Origin: Paenalicyclobacillus ferrooxydans
GTDB taxonomy: Bacteria > Bacillota > Bacilli > Alicyclobacillales > Alicyclobacillaceae
Reading direction: 5' to 3'
DNA length: 64,000 bases
NCBI RefSeq assembly: GCF_001399675.1
Contig: NZ_LJCO01000046.1
Location: 32,588-96,587, forward strand
How positions within the stretch are numbered: position 1 is the first letter of the stretch; every line of letters starts with the position of its first letter. The notes under the pieces were generated by a model. That model was not told the DNA's origin and did not search any database. It worked only from the letters and a program-made list of their open reading frames with translations. Below are positions 53,087 to 60,878 of the stretch, in pieces. Both the position numbers and the translations under genes were made by a program.

Positions 53087-53297
53087 TCGCTTCTTGTGAT
53101 TGCACCCTTGCAGGCCGTACCCAAACGGTCTCTGATTTGGGGCAGTATCCCGAACTGCCCTGCCTCGGTGCCTCTAGTTGAAAGGTACCATGCGAAGTTG
53201 CAACAGAGCGTGACCGACGTCACACCTGCAGACAACTTCTGCGAATTGGTGTTTTACTCCATGGAAGGTGGTACAGTGGAATCGGAGGTCGATCACG

Positions 53298-53570
53298 ATG
53301 AAGCTGAGGGAACACTTTCTGCTTGGCACGAACCATGCAACCATTTCTTGTACGGCAAAAGGCGACGAAGACCGGCACAGTCTATTCGTATATTCCATGA
53401 CGGCGATTTTGGCTCGCTATGAAGAGGAATTTGGAAAAGAAGCCGCCTTGACACTGATTGAAGCACTGCGGACACCCGTCGAAGACGGGTCTGGCTCGAC
53501 GACTTGGCGCCTGCGCGACGAGGACTCTTGTTGGAGTGAAGCCAAGCGCCAACTTGAGAGCGAAAAATGA
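53298..53570 (+). CDS. Hypothetical acidic protein, 90 aa
   Basis: Starts at ATG 53298, nine bases after GGAGG. The start is MKLREHFLLGTNHATISCTA. The rest is charged and helix-prone (AILARYEEEFGKEAALTLIE) and ends KRQLESEK. No family is recognised. The reading frame is maintained with reasonable codon bias, and a strong hairpin follows within 20 bases of the stop. It lies between divergent RIC and the second MFS gene. Confidence 0.6.
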   Translation: MKLREHFLLGTNHATISCTAKGDEDRHSLFVYSMTAILARYEEEFGKEAALTLIEALRTPVEDGSGSTTWRLRDEDSCWSEAKRQLESEK

Positions 53571-53585
53571 AGCCCGAGACAAACA

Positions 53586-53613
53586 AACAGCCCCGGGTCA
53601 GTCCGGGGCTGCA
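53586..53613 (+). terminator. GC-rich hairpin between small gene and MFS gene
   Basis: AACAGCCCCGG, loop GTCAGT, CCGGGGCTGCAGTT form a strong stem followed by GTTCCCTTTTCC. It terminates the 90-aa gene or acts as a leader element for the MFS gene. Confidence 0.65.
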
Positions 53614-53630
53614 GTTGTTCCCTTTTCCTG

Positions 53631-53666
53631 TTTTGATGAACAAACCGATTTTGATGAACAAACCGA
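53631..53666 (+). repeat. 18-bp tandem duplication
   Basis: TTTTGATGAACAAACCGA occurs twice head to tail, 35 bp before the MFS Shine-Dalgarno. The ATGs inside are not in the transporter frame. Confidence 0.9.
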
Positions 53667-53700
53667 AACAAAGCAAAACTCAACTTACGGAGGGGTTCTA

Positions 53701-55035
53701 CTGAATCACAAACTTCGACTCCAAATCGGCGTGTATGTATCGTCCCGCGGTATCTCGCGCATCGGAGATTTTATGCTGCTCATCGGCATCAACCTGTCTG
53801 TCCTGAACGCGACCCATTCGCCGACAGCCGTGTCCATCTTGTGGATCATCCCTGCCATCGCTCAATTGATTGTCAGTCCTTGGGCAGGGAGCATCACGGA
53901 TCGGATGGACAAGCGTACTACGATGATGACCATCGATATCATACGAGCTTTTATCATCGCCGCAATGGCACTGTTCTCAAATATCTGGGTCCTTTATATT
54001 GCACTGTTTCTGGTCAACAGCGTTGGGACCTTTTTCCCTGCAGCCGCAATGCCCTACATGACCTACCTCGTCCCGAAGGAGCATCGCAAGCGAGTGAACG
54101 GGATCAACGGTTCGTTGACGTCAGGCGCAATTGTGATAGGTCCGGCAATAACCGGCATGATTGTCCACATCACGGGCAGCGTTACGCTTGCCATTTGGCT
54201 TGACGCATTGTCCTTTCTTCTCTCAGCGCTCGCAATGTTCATACTGCCCAGCTTGAAAAGTAATACCAACGCAAACGCACCTAAAACAAAAACGAAGAAC
54301 GCCTCTCCTGAAACGTCAGACTCGGGTCAGTCCGTGTTACAAACAAAGGGCATTCGCATCTGGACACGGGACCTCGCCGATGCCCTCCGAATCTTAAGCG
54401 ATCGCCCGGTATTCACCATCCTCTTTGTACTGACCGCCCTGTCTGGAGCCTTCGGGGCTGCCACCGACTCACAAGAGGTCGTCTTTGCCCGGAGTGCCCT
54501 GCACCTATCTTCCGGCGCGTACGGGTTGCTTGTCGCCATTGCAGGTCTCGGTTACGTCCTTGGAGCACTGCTGGTCACCTTCTTTGCTAAGAAGTTGTCC
54601 CTGCAGCTCTTGATTGGCCTTGGGTCTATCGTGTCAAGCATCGGATTCGTCGTCTATGCATTTTCCCACTCGTTCCTTTTGGCCGCCTTGGGATTTGTCA
54701 TCCTCGGTGTCTTTCTGTCTCTGTCAGGTGCCGGACAAGCAACCTTTAATCAGTCTGCGCTGCCCGCCGAGTTCATGGGGCGCGTGTCGAATGTCATCAG
54801 TCCGATACGCCAATTACTGATTATCCTGCTAACGGTAGGTGCTGGACTTGTCGCAAGCCTGATTGGCGTTCGACATATGACCATCGGTTCCACATCCATC
54901 ATGCTGCTGTTGAGTCTTGTGACCGCCGCCGTCGTCGCCTCGCCACTAACGAAAAGGGTTCTCCGAGCAGCCGACACAGAACTTATTGAGGCGGCCTACC
55001 CGAGAAGCGGATCTCGTACACAATCAGGTCGCTAA
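53701..55035 (+). CDS. MFS transporter, possible CTG start
   Basis: 444 aa if translation begins at CTG 53701. Twelve helices: GISRIGDFMLLIGINLSVLN (helix 1), WAGSITDRMDKRTTMMTIDI (motif A), FLVNSVGTFFPAAAMPYMTY, RVNGINGSLTSGAIVIGPAI and FNQSALPAEFMGRVSNVISP, as in MFS_3/EntS-like exporters. GGAGGGG is seven bases before CTG, and no ATG, GTG or TTG in frame sits at a usable distance from a ribosome binding site. Its 3' end overlaps the convergent GNAT gene by 53 bp. Confidence 0.85.
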   Translation: MNHKLRLQIGVYVSSRGISRIGDFMLLIGINLSVLNATHSPTAVSILWIIPAIAQLIVSPWAGSITDRMDKRTTMMTIDIIRAFIIAAMALFSNIWVLYIALFLVNSVGTFFPAAAMPYMTYLVPKEHRKRVNGINGSLTSGAIVIGPAITGMIVHITGSVTLAIWLDALSFLLSALAMFILPSLKSNTNANAPKTKTKNASPETSDSGQSVLQTKGIRIWTRDLADALRILSDRPVFTILFVLTALSGAFGAATDSQEVVFARSALHLSSGAYGLLVAIAGLGYVLGALLVTFFAKKLSLQLLIGLGSIVSSIGFVVYAFSHSFLLAALGFVILGVFLSLSGAGQATFNQSALPAEFMGRVSNVISPIRQLLIILLTVGAGLVASLIGVRHMTIGSTSIMLLLSLVTAAVVASPLTKRVLRAADTELIEAAYPRSGSRTQSGR

Positions 55036-55447
55036 CGTCGCCGCCCATTTTATCGTACAAGCTCCGGGCGACAACATTGTCTTTCGTTGTCTCCCACTGC
55101 AGGAACGCAACGTCTTGGTCCTGAGCGAACTCTAGGCAGTGCTTGAACAAGGCCTCACCGAGTCCTTGTCCGCGTGCCTGTTGGGACAGAAACAGGTCAT
55201 TCAATATGGCGATCCGTTGCAACCGCAGTGTGCTGTAACTGTAGTATAACGTGGCAAACCCTAGCAGGTCTCCGTTTTCCTCAATCACGAACTGAATGCC
55301 TTCACGTGGGTGCTCGAGAATGTATTCAATGTGTTTCTCTATCGCAGAACGTTCTTGATCTTCTTGACGGTAAAAGCCGACAATATAGTTAAACATCAAA
55401 TCGGTCAATGAAGCGATATCACCGCGTGAAGCCGGTCGGATTGTCAT
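54983..55447 (-). CDS. GNAT acetyltransferase
   Basis: 154 aa, single GNAT domain: MTIRPASRGDIASLTDLMFN at the start, LNDLFLSQQARGQGLGEALF (acetyl-CoA loop), FLQWETTKDNVVARSLYDKM. Closest in style to diamine or aminoglycoside-type GNATs; substrate unknown. ATG 55447 is chosen because the ATG four codons earlier touches its AAGGG with no spacing. The C-terminal 17 codons overlap the MFS gene on the other strand. Confidence 0.85.
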   Translation of the reverse strand: MTIRPASRGDIASLTDLMFNYIVGFYRQEDQERSAIEKHIEYILEHPREGIQFVIEENGDLLGFATLYYSYSTLRLQRIAILNDLFLSQQARGQGLGEALFKHCLEFAQDQDVAFLQWETTKDNVVARSLYDKMGGDVSDLIVYEIRFSGRPPQ

Positions 55448-55555
55448 GGTACCGTTCATCCCTTCAGCATCGAAAAATCAAGTTTCCTGTGAGGATTTTA
55501 TGGACTTGGTTTTCATAGTGTGATTCCCGTGGACGCAAAGACTGCGGTTTCCACG

Positions 55556-56275
55556 TCAGCGGATCGTTACATTCGGTCCCTTGAGTAGATACATAGGGTC
55601 AATCGCGCGTTCAATGAGGGACTCGCCTTCCGTCGTCACATAGTAGGCCTTGGCATTTGGACGAGAACTGACTACTTTGTGCAACTCCTGATCGATAAAA
55701 TGGAGGCCCACTCCGTCGTCCGCTGCGTAACCTGGCATCAAATGTCCTGATTTGATGTATTTCTGATAGGCCGGTCTGCGTTCCGATTCACCATCGTAAT
55801 GAGGAGAATGACTGCCTTTCAGAAATCCCAGTGCACTTAGAGGCATTAACTCATGGCCGTAGGAATCGGTGAGCCCCTCCTCAAACCAGCAAATAGCTCC
55901 AGCACTCAGTCCTGCGAGCACGATCCCTTGTTCCCACGCCTTGCGGAGGATGACGTCGAGTCCCCACTCCCGCCATAGACAGAGCATACTTTTGGTGTTG
56001 CCTCCACCCACATAGATGACATCTTTTTCGAGTATAAAGCTCTCCAGATCCTGTGTATCTACACGAAATAAAGACAGATGGGAAGGTTCGCAATCGTACG
56101 CACCAAATGAATGGTAGAAGTTCGAGATATATCCTTCCGCATCTCCACTTGCCGTCGGCAAAAAAACGACTCTCGGTTTTTTCTGTCCGCTTTGCTGCAA
56201 GACATACAAGTCTAACAGTGGATTGTCAGGTTCCATGGAGAACCCCCCGCCGCCCATGGCGATGATTTGCTTCAT
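55556..56275 (-). CDS. Peptidase E family (S51) serine peptidase
   Basis: 239 aa, dipeptidase E-like. MKQIIAMGGGGFSMEPDNPL is the typical start. VVFLPTASGDAEGYISNFYH, DVIYVGGGNTKSML and the nucleophile Ser in LAGLSAGAICWFEEG with the neighbouring Glu mark the catalytic site. SHSPHYDGESERRPAYQKYI is the His block. ATG at 56275 has AAAGGAGG eleven bases upstream. The family cleaves N-terminal aspartyl dipeptides or cyanophycin-type substrates; this is closer to the YgaJ type. Confidence 0.92.
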   Translation of the reverse strand: MKQIIAMGGGGFSMEPDNPLLDLYVLQQSGQKKPRVVFLPTASGDAEGYISNFYHSFGAYDCEPSHLSLFRVDTQDLESFILEKDVIYVGGGNTKSMLCLWREWGLDVILRKAWEQGIVLAGLSAGAICWFEEGLTDSYGHELMPLSALGFLKGSHSPHYDGESERRPAYQKYIKSGHLMPGYAADDGVGLHFIDQELHKVVSSRPNAKAYYVTTEGESLIERAIDPMYLLKGPNVTIR

Positions 56276-56322
56276 GTTGGCTTTTTCCTCCTTTAATCGC
56301 TCGAGAATCGCTCGAGTGCAGA

Positions 56323-56354
56323 AAAAACAACGCACCAACGAAGAAGTTGGTGCG
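56323..56354 (-). terminator. Terminator of DinB gene
   Basis: On the minus strand CGCACCAAC / GTTGGTGCG (6-base loop) is followed by TTGTTTTTT. It separates the DinB-like gene from the S51 peptidase gene. Confidence 0.85.
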
Positions 56355-56402
56355 CTGATAGTCCACAACATTGAACCCAGTGTCGCGGATACGAGGCTCT
56401 TG

Positions 56403-56861
56403 TTATATATCGCGTTGGATGAAGAATGGCATCTCTTCGACACCAGCCATCCGCGCATACACAAACATTTGTCCCTTATGGTGAATTTCGTGATCCCGCA
56501 TGCTGCCAAGCCAAACTTTACCCGGAGCGTCCATGCCAAAGATATGCTTGGCTTCCACCATACCTTCAACTTGTTCGTCGCTCAAAGAATCCAGCGTGGC
56601 TTTTGTCTTCTCCGTGTATTCGTCGACAACGCGACGAAGGTCGGACATTGAACTTACTTCCACTTTTTCGGGACGGCCGAATTGTCCGTTCTTTACAGAT
56701 TCAGCGAACCAATCTGCGCTTGTGACCATATGTACAGCGAGATCACTCAATGACAGTGCGTTCGGCCACGGCTTCATATCTACCTGGTCCTCAGGTACTC
56801 GACTCAAAATATCCTGCAACACGGCTCGGTGCATCATCAACTGGCTTGAAAGGTTGCTCAT
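56403..56861 (-). CDS. DinB family protein
   Basis: 152 aa, four-helix bundle with metal-binding His expected at LAVHMVTSADWF and MRDHEIHHKGQMFVYARMAG, the DinB signature. The family includes thiol transferases (bacillithiol S-transferase BstA) and damage-inducible proteins. A Bacillus-type bacillithiol link is possible, not shown. ATG at 56861 follows GGAGTGATGAACA. Confidence 0.9.
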   Translation of the reverse strand: MSNLSSQLMMHRAVLQDILSRVPEDQVDMKPWPNALSLSDLAVHMVTSADWFAESVKNGQFGRPEKVEVSSMSDLRRVVDEYTEKTKATLDSLSDEQVEGMVEAKHIFGMDAPGKVWLGSMRDHEIHHKGQMFVYARMAGVEEMPFFIQRDI

Positions 56862-56987
56862 TGTTCATCACTCCATCTCTTGAATAGGCTTTTACATCTC
56901 TATTGTGCGCATGAATAGAGTCGCAATCAAGTACCTGTGCAAACTCTGCGTTTGCACATAGAGTGTGTCCAATAGTTCACTTCACAG

Positions 56988-58253
56988 TCAGGTGCCATCG
57001 CTGTTCACTCCATGGTTCACGTCGGGCCAACGCGCAGGGATTGAAACCCTCAAGGTACGGTGTATCACAAACAGACCTGCACCTATCGCGGTGGCAATGG
57101 TCGAGACGAGCAGAATGGGTGTTACGCCATAGAGGTCAAAGAGGACTCCGTAGAGCGGTGGTCCTACGAGTCGCCCTATGCTGCCCACACCGCCTACGAG
57201 ACCCAGATAAAACGGAGCGGATCGTCCAGTCGTCTGCGAGACAATGGCAGGTATCGACGGGTTTAACAGCATCTCCCCGAACGTACATACAATCATCCCT
57301 GCAATCAGGTCCATGTAGCTGGCATGTAAAATCCACATAAACGCGAAGCCTACCCCGTAGAAAACCGCGCTTGATATCAGACGCGTATAGAGTGTTCGGG
57401 TGATGCGTTTGTTTAAAAACGAAGTGAAAGGTTGACCCACCACGATAACGATCCCGTTGATGGTCCACAGAAAACTGTAAACATCCGGACTCAGACCTTT
57501 GCTGTTCAGGTACGGGGCGACACCGGTATTCCATGCCGAGGTGGACATCATGACCAGCATGGAACCGAGAGACAGAAACAGATAGAGGCGATAGTTTTTC
57601 AGCAAGCGAGGCAGACTCGATTCTGCAGCCTGCCGGGGAATCCCTACCTCCATGCGACTATGCTTGCCGATGTGGATGCGGTTTAGAAACAAAAGAAAGA
57701 ACAGACCAAACCCGGCAGTTGAGAAACCGTCAATGAGAAACGTAAGGTTAAATGAGATGGCTGCAAGTACGCCGGCTAAACTCGTCCCGATGGCCACGCC
57801 CATGTTATTAAACACATAAATACTGTTGAACAGACGGGCGGAGTGTTCTGGCCAGCGTAGGCCAACGAATGCATTCACGGCAGGCATCGTAATAGACACG
57901 AGCAGCCCATTCAAAACCATCACGCAGATGTACGGCACCCATGCCTTCGCAAAGACCAGACTTAATTGAGCCAGTCCAGTCAGCAGCAACGAGGAGACAA
58001 TCAGCCGCTTTGGACCCAACCGATGATACAAGCCACCGCCGATGAACTGACCTAAGATGCCCGCAGAGGACTGCAGCAGCAAAACTAGGCCCGCTTCAGC
58101 ATACGAGCGATGCAGATCATTGTGTACATAAATCGTGATGAGGGGCCACAACATTGCGTTGCCAATTGCATTGAGCAGGCTCGCAACGATAAATACGTAG
58201 GATTCTTTGGGATATCCAGTGAGAAAAGACCGTATAAAGGTAGGTTTGCCCAT
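56988..58253 (-). CDS. MFS transporter
   Basis: 421 aa, twelve helices. LLNAIGNAMLWPLITIYVHN, GGGLYHRLGPKRLIVSSLLL (motif A), NAFVGLRWPEHSARLFNSIY and MIVCTFGEMLLNPSIPAIVS are typical for the YttB/MFS_1 drug-exporter type. ATG at 58253 follows GGGAGCGGCATGT. It lies 110 bp downstream of the NCS1 permease on the same strand and could be co-transcribed. Substrate unknown. Confidence 0.87.
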   Translation of the reverse strand: MGKPTFIRSFLTGYPKESYVFIVASLLNAIGNAMLWPLITIYVHNDLHRSYAEAGLVLLLQSSAGILGQFIGGGLYHRLGPKRLIVSSLLLTGLAQLSLVFAKAWVPYICVMVLNGLLVSITMPAVNAFVGLRWPEHSARLFNSIYVFNNMGVAIGTSLAGVLAAISFNLTFLIDGFSTAGFGLFFLLFLNRIHIGKHSRMEVGIPRQAAESSLPRLLKNYRLYLFLSLGSMLVMMSTSAWNTGVAPYLNSKGLSPDVYSFLWTINGIVIVVGQPFTSFLNKRITRTLYTRLISSAVFYGVGFAFMWILHASYMDLIAGMIVCTFGEMLLNPSIPAIVSQTTGRSAPFYLGLVGGVGSIGRLVGPPLYGVLFDLYGVTPILLVSTIATAIGAGLFVIHRTLRVSIPARWPDVNHGVNSDGT

Positions 58254-58363
58254 ACATGCCGCTCCCGTTGTTGTGCATCGATGTCATGTTCGCATCTGAT
58301 TGTACAACAACGGGGCGGCCACGAGGGAATCGAATCTGGCGTTTGCAGAAGTTGGAGAAGTTC

Positions 58364-59749
58364 TCAGGCCAAGCCATTACGCTGAAGATGGGTACCGCGA
58401 CTGAGAATGAGATAGCAGAGCGCTGCTACTATAAAACCGACGTAAAAAGTCAGGTCAGCCCCACCCAAGTGCTTGGCAATGGGTCCTTCGTACATCGACC
58501 CAGCCATAAACGGGATCGACACGATGAAACCGACGAGGAAACTGAGCAAGCCTGGCCACTGAACGCGGGTCTGTGGCCGGACATCAGATGACGCCGCGCG
58601 GAAGCGCCGAAGCAGATAAAAGTCCGTAAACAATACGCCGAGCCAGGGCATAAACCAGTAACCGAGCATCAGCAAGAAGTTTTCATAGTTCTGTTCAAAT
58701 TGACCCGACCCGTACAGGCTGAGTGCAAGACCAATCACACCGGCCACGACAGCCAAAGTCCATCTGGGTAAGCGAATATCCATCGCTCCCGCAGCAAGGG
58801 AATTAGAATACAAGTTCAGGGCATCAGCTGCTGTACCACCAAGGATGATAGCGATGACAGCAACAGCACCGAATCCCCCCATTACCTGATGCAGATCCGA
58901 AATCGGGTTTCCTCCTTTCACCCCGAGCGCCAGTACCGCAACGGCCGCACCTACGAGTTCCAGCCAAGCTGACGCAATAAAAGAACCCAGAAATGCAAAT
59001 CCCCAGACCTCTCGTTTGCTCGTCGACGGTCGCAGGTACCGACTGTAGTCCGATGCATAAGGTCCCCAACTGCCGATATAGGAAAACGCCGCAGCGACCA
59101 TTACGGCAAACAATACCCATGGCTTACTCATCGTTGGGTGATACGCAGCTAAGGTTGTGTGATGAAAGAGCGCAATCGCTGTGACCACAAGAAACAGAAT
59201 GCCGAGAACGACAGACATAATGCGCTCGTAGGTATGAATCAGGTTATGTCCATATACCGCAAGCAGGCCCTGTATGATAACGAGCAGCAACGCCCCCTGC
59301 CAAAAAGCGAGACGCGGCATAAGAACCTGTAAGCCATAGGTTCCGAGAATGTTATTGACCGCAAACCACCCAATCGTGCTCACGTAGTTAAGCAAAGCCG
59401 GGAGGTATCCCCCGATGCGCCCAAACGTAAAGCGACCAATCACAAGCTGCGGAGAACCATAGGCAGGTCCCATCGCTGCGCATCCAGCCAGAACCGCCGC
59501 CCCTAACACGTTGCCAATAAGAATTGAAGCGATGCTCCATCCCCATGACATCCCGAGAGAGACGGGTAAAAATCCCAATGCAAAGTCTGCAATGGTCAGG
59601 TTTGAGCCAAGCCAAAGCGTAAACTGCATTTTCGACGTTCCATGCCGCTCCGCGTTAGATACCTTTTCGGCCCCGTAGGGCTCGACCTGGAACACTTTTG
59701 ATCCATATCGGACACGCGATCGATCCTCTGCGCCGGAGGTCATGCTCAC
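58364..59749 (-). CDS. NCS1-family permease (candidate niacin-related uptake)
   Basis: 461 aa, twelve-helix nucleobase:cation symporter-1. WLGSNLTIADFALGFLPVSL, GPAYGSPQLVIGRFTFGRIG, NNILGTYGLQVL, SYIGSWGPYASDYSRYL and GGTAADALNLYSNSLAAGAM are family blocks. Known relatives carry cytosine, uracil, allantoin or hydantoin. GTG 59749 has GGGGG seven bases upstream; ATG 59743 is the alternative. The adjacent NiaR-type regulator and the palindrome in front suggest a niacin-related substrate (inference). Confidence 0.87.
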   Translation of the reverse strand: MSMTSGAEDRSRVRYGSKVFQVEPYGAEKVSNAERHGTSKMQFTLWLGSNLTIADFALGFLPVSLGMSWGWSIASILIGNVLGAAVLAGCAAMGPAYGSPQLVIGRFTFGRIGGYLPALLNYVSTIGWFAVNNILGTYGLQVLMPRLAFWQGALLLVIIQGLLAVYGHNLIHTYERIMSVVLGILFLVVTAIALFHHTTLAAYHPTMSKPWVLFAVMVAAAFSYIGSWGPYASDYSRYLRPSTSKREVWGFAFLGSFIASAWLELVGAAVAVLALGVKGGNPISDLHQVMGGFGAVAVIAIILGGTAADALNLYSNSLAAGAMDIRLPRWTLAVVAGVIGLALSLYGSGQFEQNYENFLLMLGYWFMPWLGVLFTDFYLLRRFRAASSDVRPQTRVQWPGLLSFLVGFIVSIPFMAGSMYEGPIAKHLGGADLTFYVGFIVAALCYLILSRGTHLQRNGLA

Positions 59750-59783
59750 GATAAATCCCCCTATCAACATTTATACTGAATAC

Positions 59784-59803
59784 ACTAGTGTATATACACC
59801 AGT
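59784..59803. promoter_or_regulatory. 20-bp palindrome, candidate NiaR operator
   Basis: ACTAGTGTATATACACCAGT is a dyad with 18 of 20 positions symmetric, centred between the niaR-like stop and the NCS1 start, 35 bp before the latter. Its size and place fit a repressor operator on the permease gene. Confidence 0.6.
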
Positions 59804-59876
59804 ATGGACAGAATAGCAACCAGGTTCTTTCAAACCCGGTCTACTCTGCTGGTGAGCATCTAATCGTACCCCAAGC

Positions 59877-60410
59877 TCAGATGGATTCACTGCCGTCATC
59901 AAACACTTGAATTCCATTCTTTCGGAGTACTTGAATGGCTTCTTTGAGACGTCCAGGCATCGGACAGGAGACCGTGTGCAAGTGAAAACCATCCGTTAAT
60001 GACGACAGTAAGACAGCGTCTGAGGACTGAACTTTATCTAAGAAGAGATCTACATCCCGGCGCGACGCCAACTGCAAAGCCCCTCTCAAGTCACCGTAAA
60101 GGGGATGTTCAACAACGACGTCCATAACGACAATACCAAAGTCGACCAGCGTCATGAGTTCTATTTTTGTCAGTTCAGGGGGATGACACACAGATAAGAT
60201 CTGCGTGTGCAAGAGTGGAGTCACTTGCACCTGGTATCCACGCGGTGTAGATATGATATCGATGCCGGCAGCCCTTAAAATCGCCACATCGTGAACCACG
60301 ACCTGCCTTGTTACACCACACCGCTCCGCCAGTTCGGCACCCGTTAAGGGGCGTTCAGAAGCAGTCAACTCGGCGAGCAATCGGTCCTGGCGTGTTGTTC
60401 GATCCGTCAA
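59877..60410 (-). CDS. niaR: NiaR-type niacin-responsive repressor
   Basis: 177 aa. N-terminal HTH_11 domain (DRLLAELTASERPLTGAELA, ERCGVTRQVVVHDVAILRAA) and a C-terminal 3H domain with its conserved histidines (VVEHPLYGDLRGALQL, LLSSLTDGFHLHTVSCP). This is the YrxA/NiaR architecture; NiaR binds nicotinic acid and represses NAD synthesis and niacin uptake genes. TTG 60410 has GAGGG six bases ahead, while ATG 60416 touches the same site. Length matches B. subtilis YrxA (180). It lies just upstream of the NCS1 permease on the same strand. Confidence 0.9.
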   Translation of the reverse strand: MTDRTTRQDRLLAELTASERPLTGAELAERCGVTRQVVVHDVAILRAAGIDIISTPRGYQVQVTPLLHTQILSVCHPPELTKIELMTLVDFGIVVMDVVVEHPLYGDLRGALQLASRRDVDLFLDKVQSSDAVLLSSLTDGFHLHTVSCPMPGRLKEAIQVLRKNGIQVFDDGSESI

Positions 60411-60570
60411 ATTCATCCCTCTTTTCAGCACTCACGTTCGGAATACTCGAGCAGACCCACTCGGTAAGGGTACAATGCTTATGTTGGACGTAATAGAATT
60501 GTACCTGAAAAATGAAGAAGTACGAGCATTGGAAAGGCTCATCGTATCACGAACCCAGGAGGAATGGAGC

Positions 60571-60825
60571 ATGAAGCCAATTCGGATCCCGCGCGAGGAA
60601 AAGCAAGACCTCATCCAGCAGCTCGAGGACTACATCATTGACCAAACTGGCGAGGCCTTCGGAAACATCGCCGCCGAAGGTTTATTCGATCACGTTCTGA
60701 GTCTCGTCACCCCCTACGTGTATAACCAAGCCATCACAGACGCCAGAACCGTCGTGTCCGAAGAGTGGTCGCGGCTTGAGGACGAGTTGAATGTTCTCGA
60801 GCGCCCTATCAACCGTCGAAGGTAA
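60571..60825 (+). CDS. DUF2164 family protein
   Basis: 84 aa. MKPIRIPREEKQDLIQQLED, IGx-like TGEAFGNIAAEGLFDHVLSL and PYVYNQAITDARTVVSEEW match the DUF2164 pattern of short helical proteins. ATG 60571 was chosen because AGGAGGAATGGAGC precedes it; 32 in-frame upstream codons have no site. Function unknown. It is divergent from niaR. Confidence 0.82.
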   Translation: MKPIRIPREEKQDLIQQLEDYIIDQTGEAFGNIAAEGLFDHVLSLVTPYVYNQAITDARTVVSEEWSRLEDELNVLERPINRRR

Positions 60826-60878
60826 TGAAGAACTATGTGAACGACACCAGAATCGACGCCACCGTTGTAGCATGTTCG

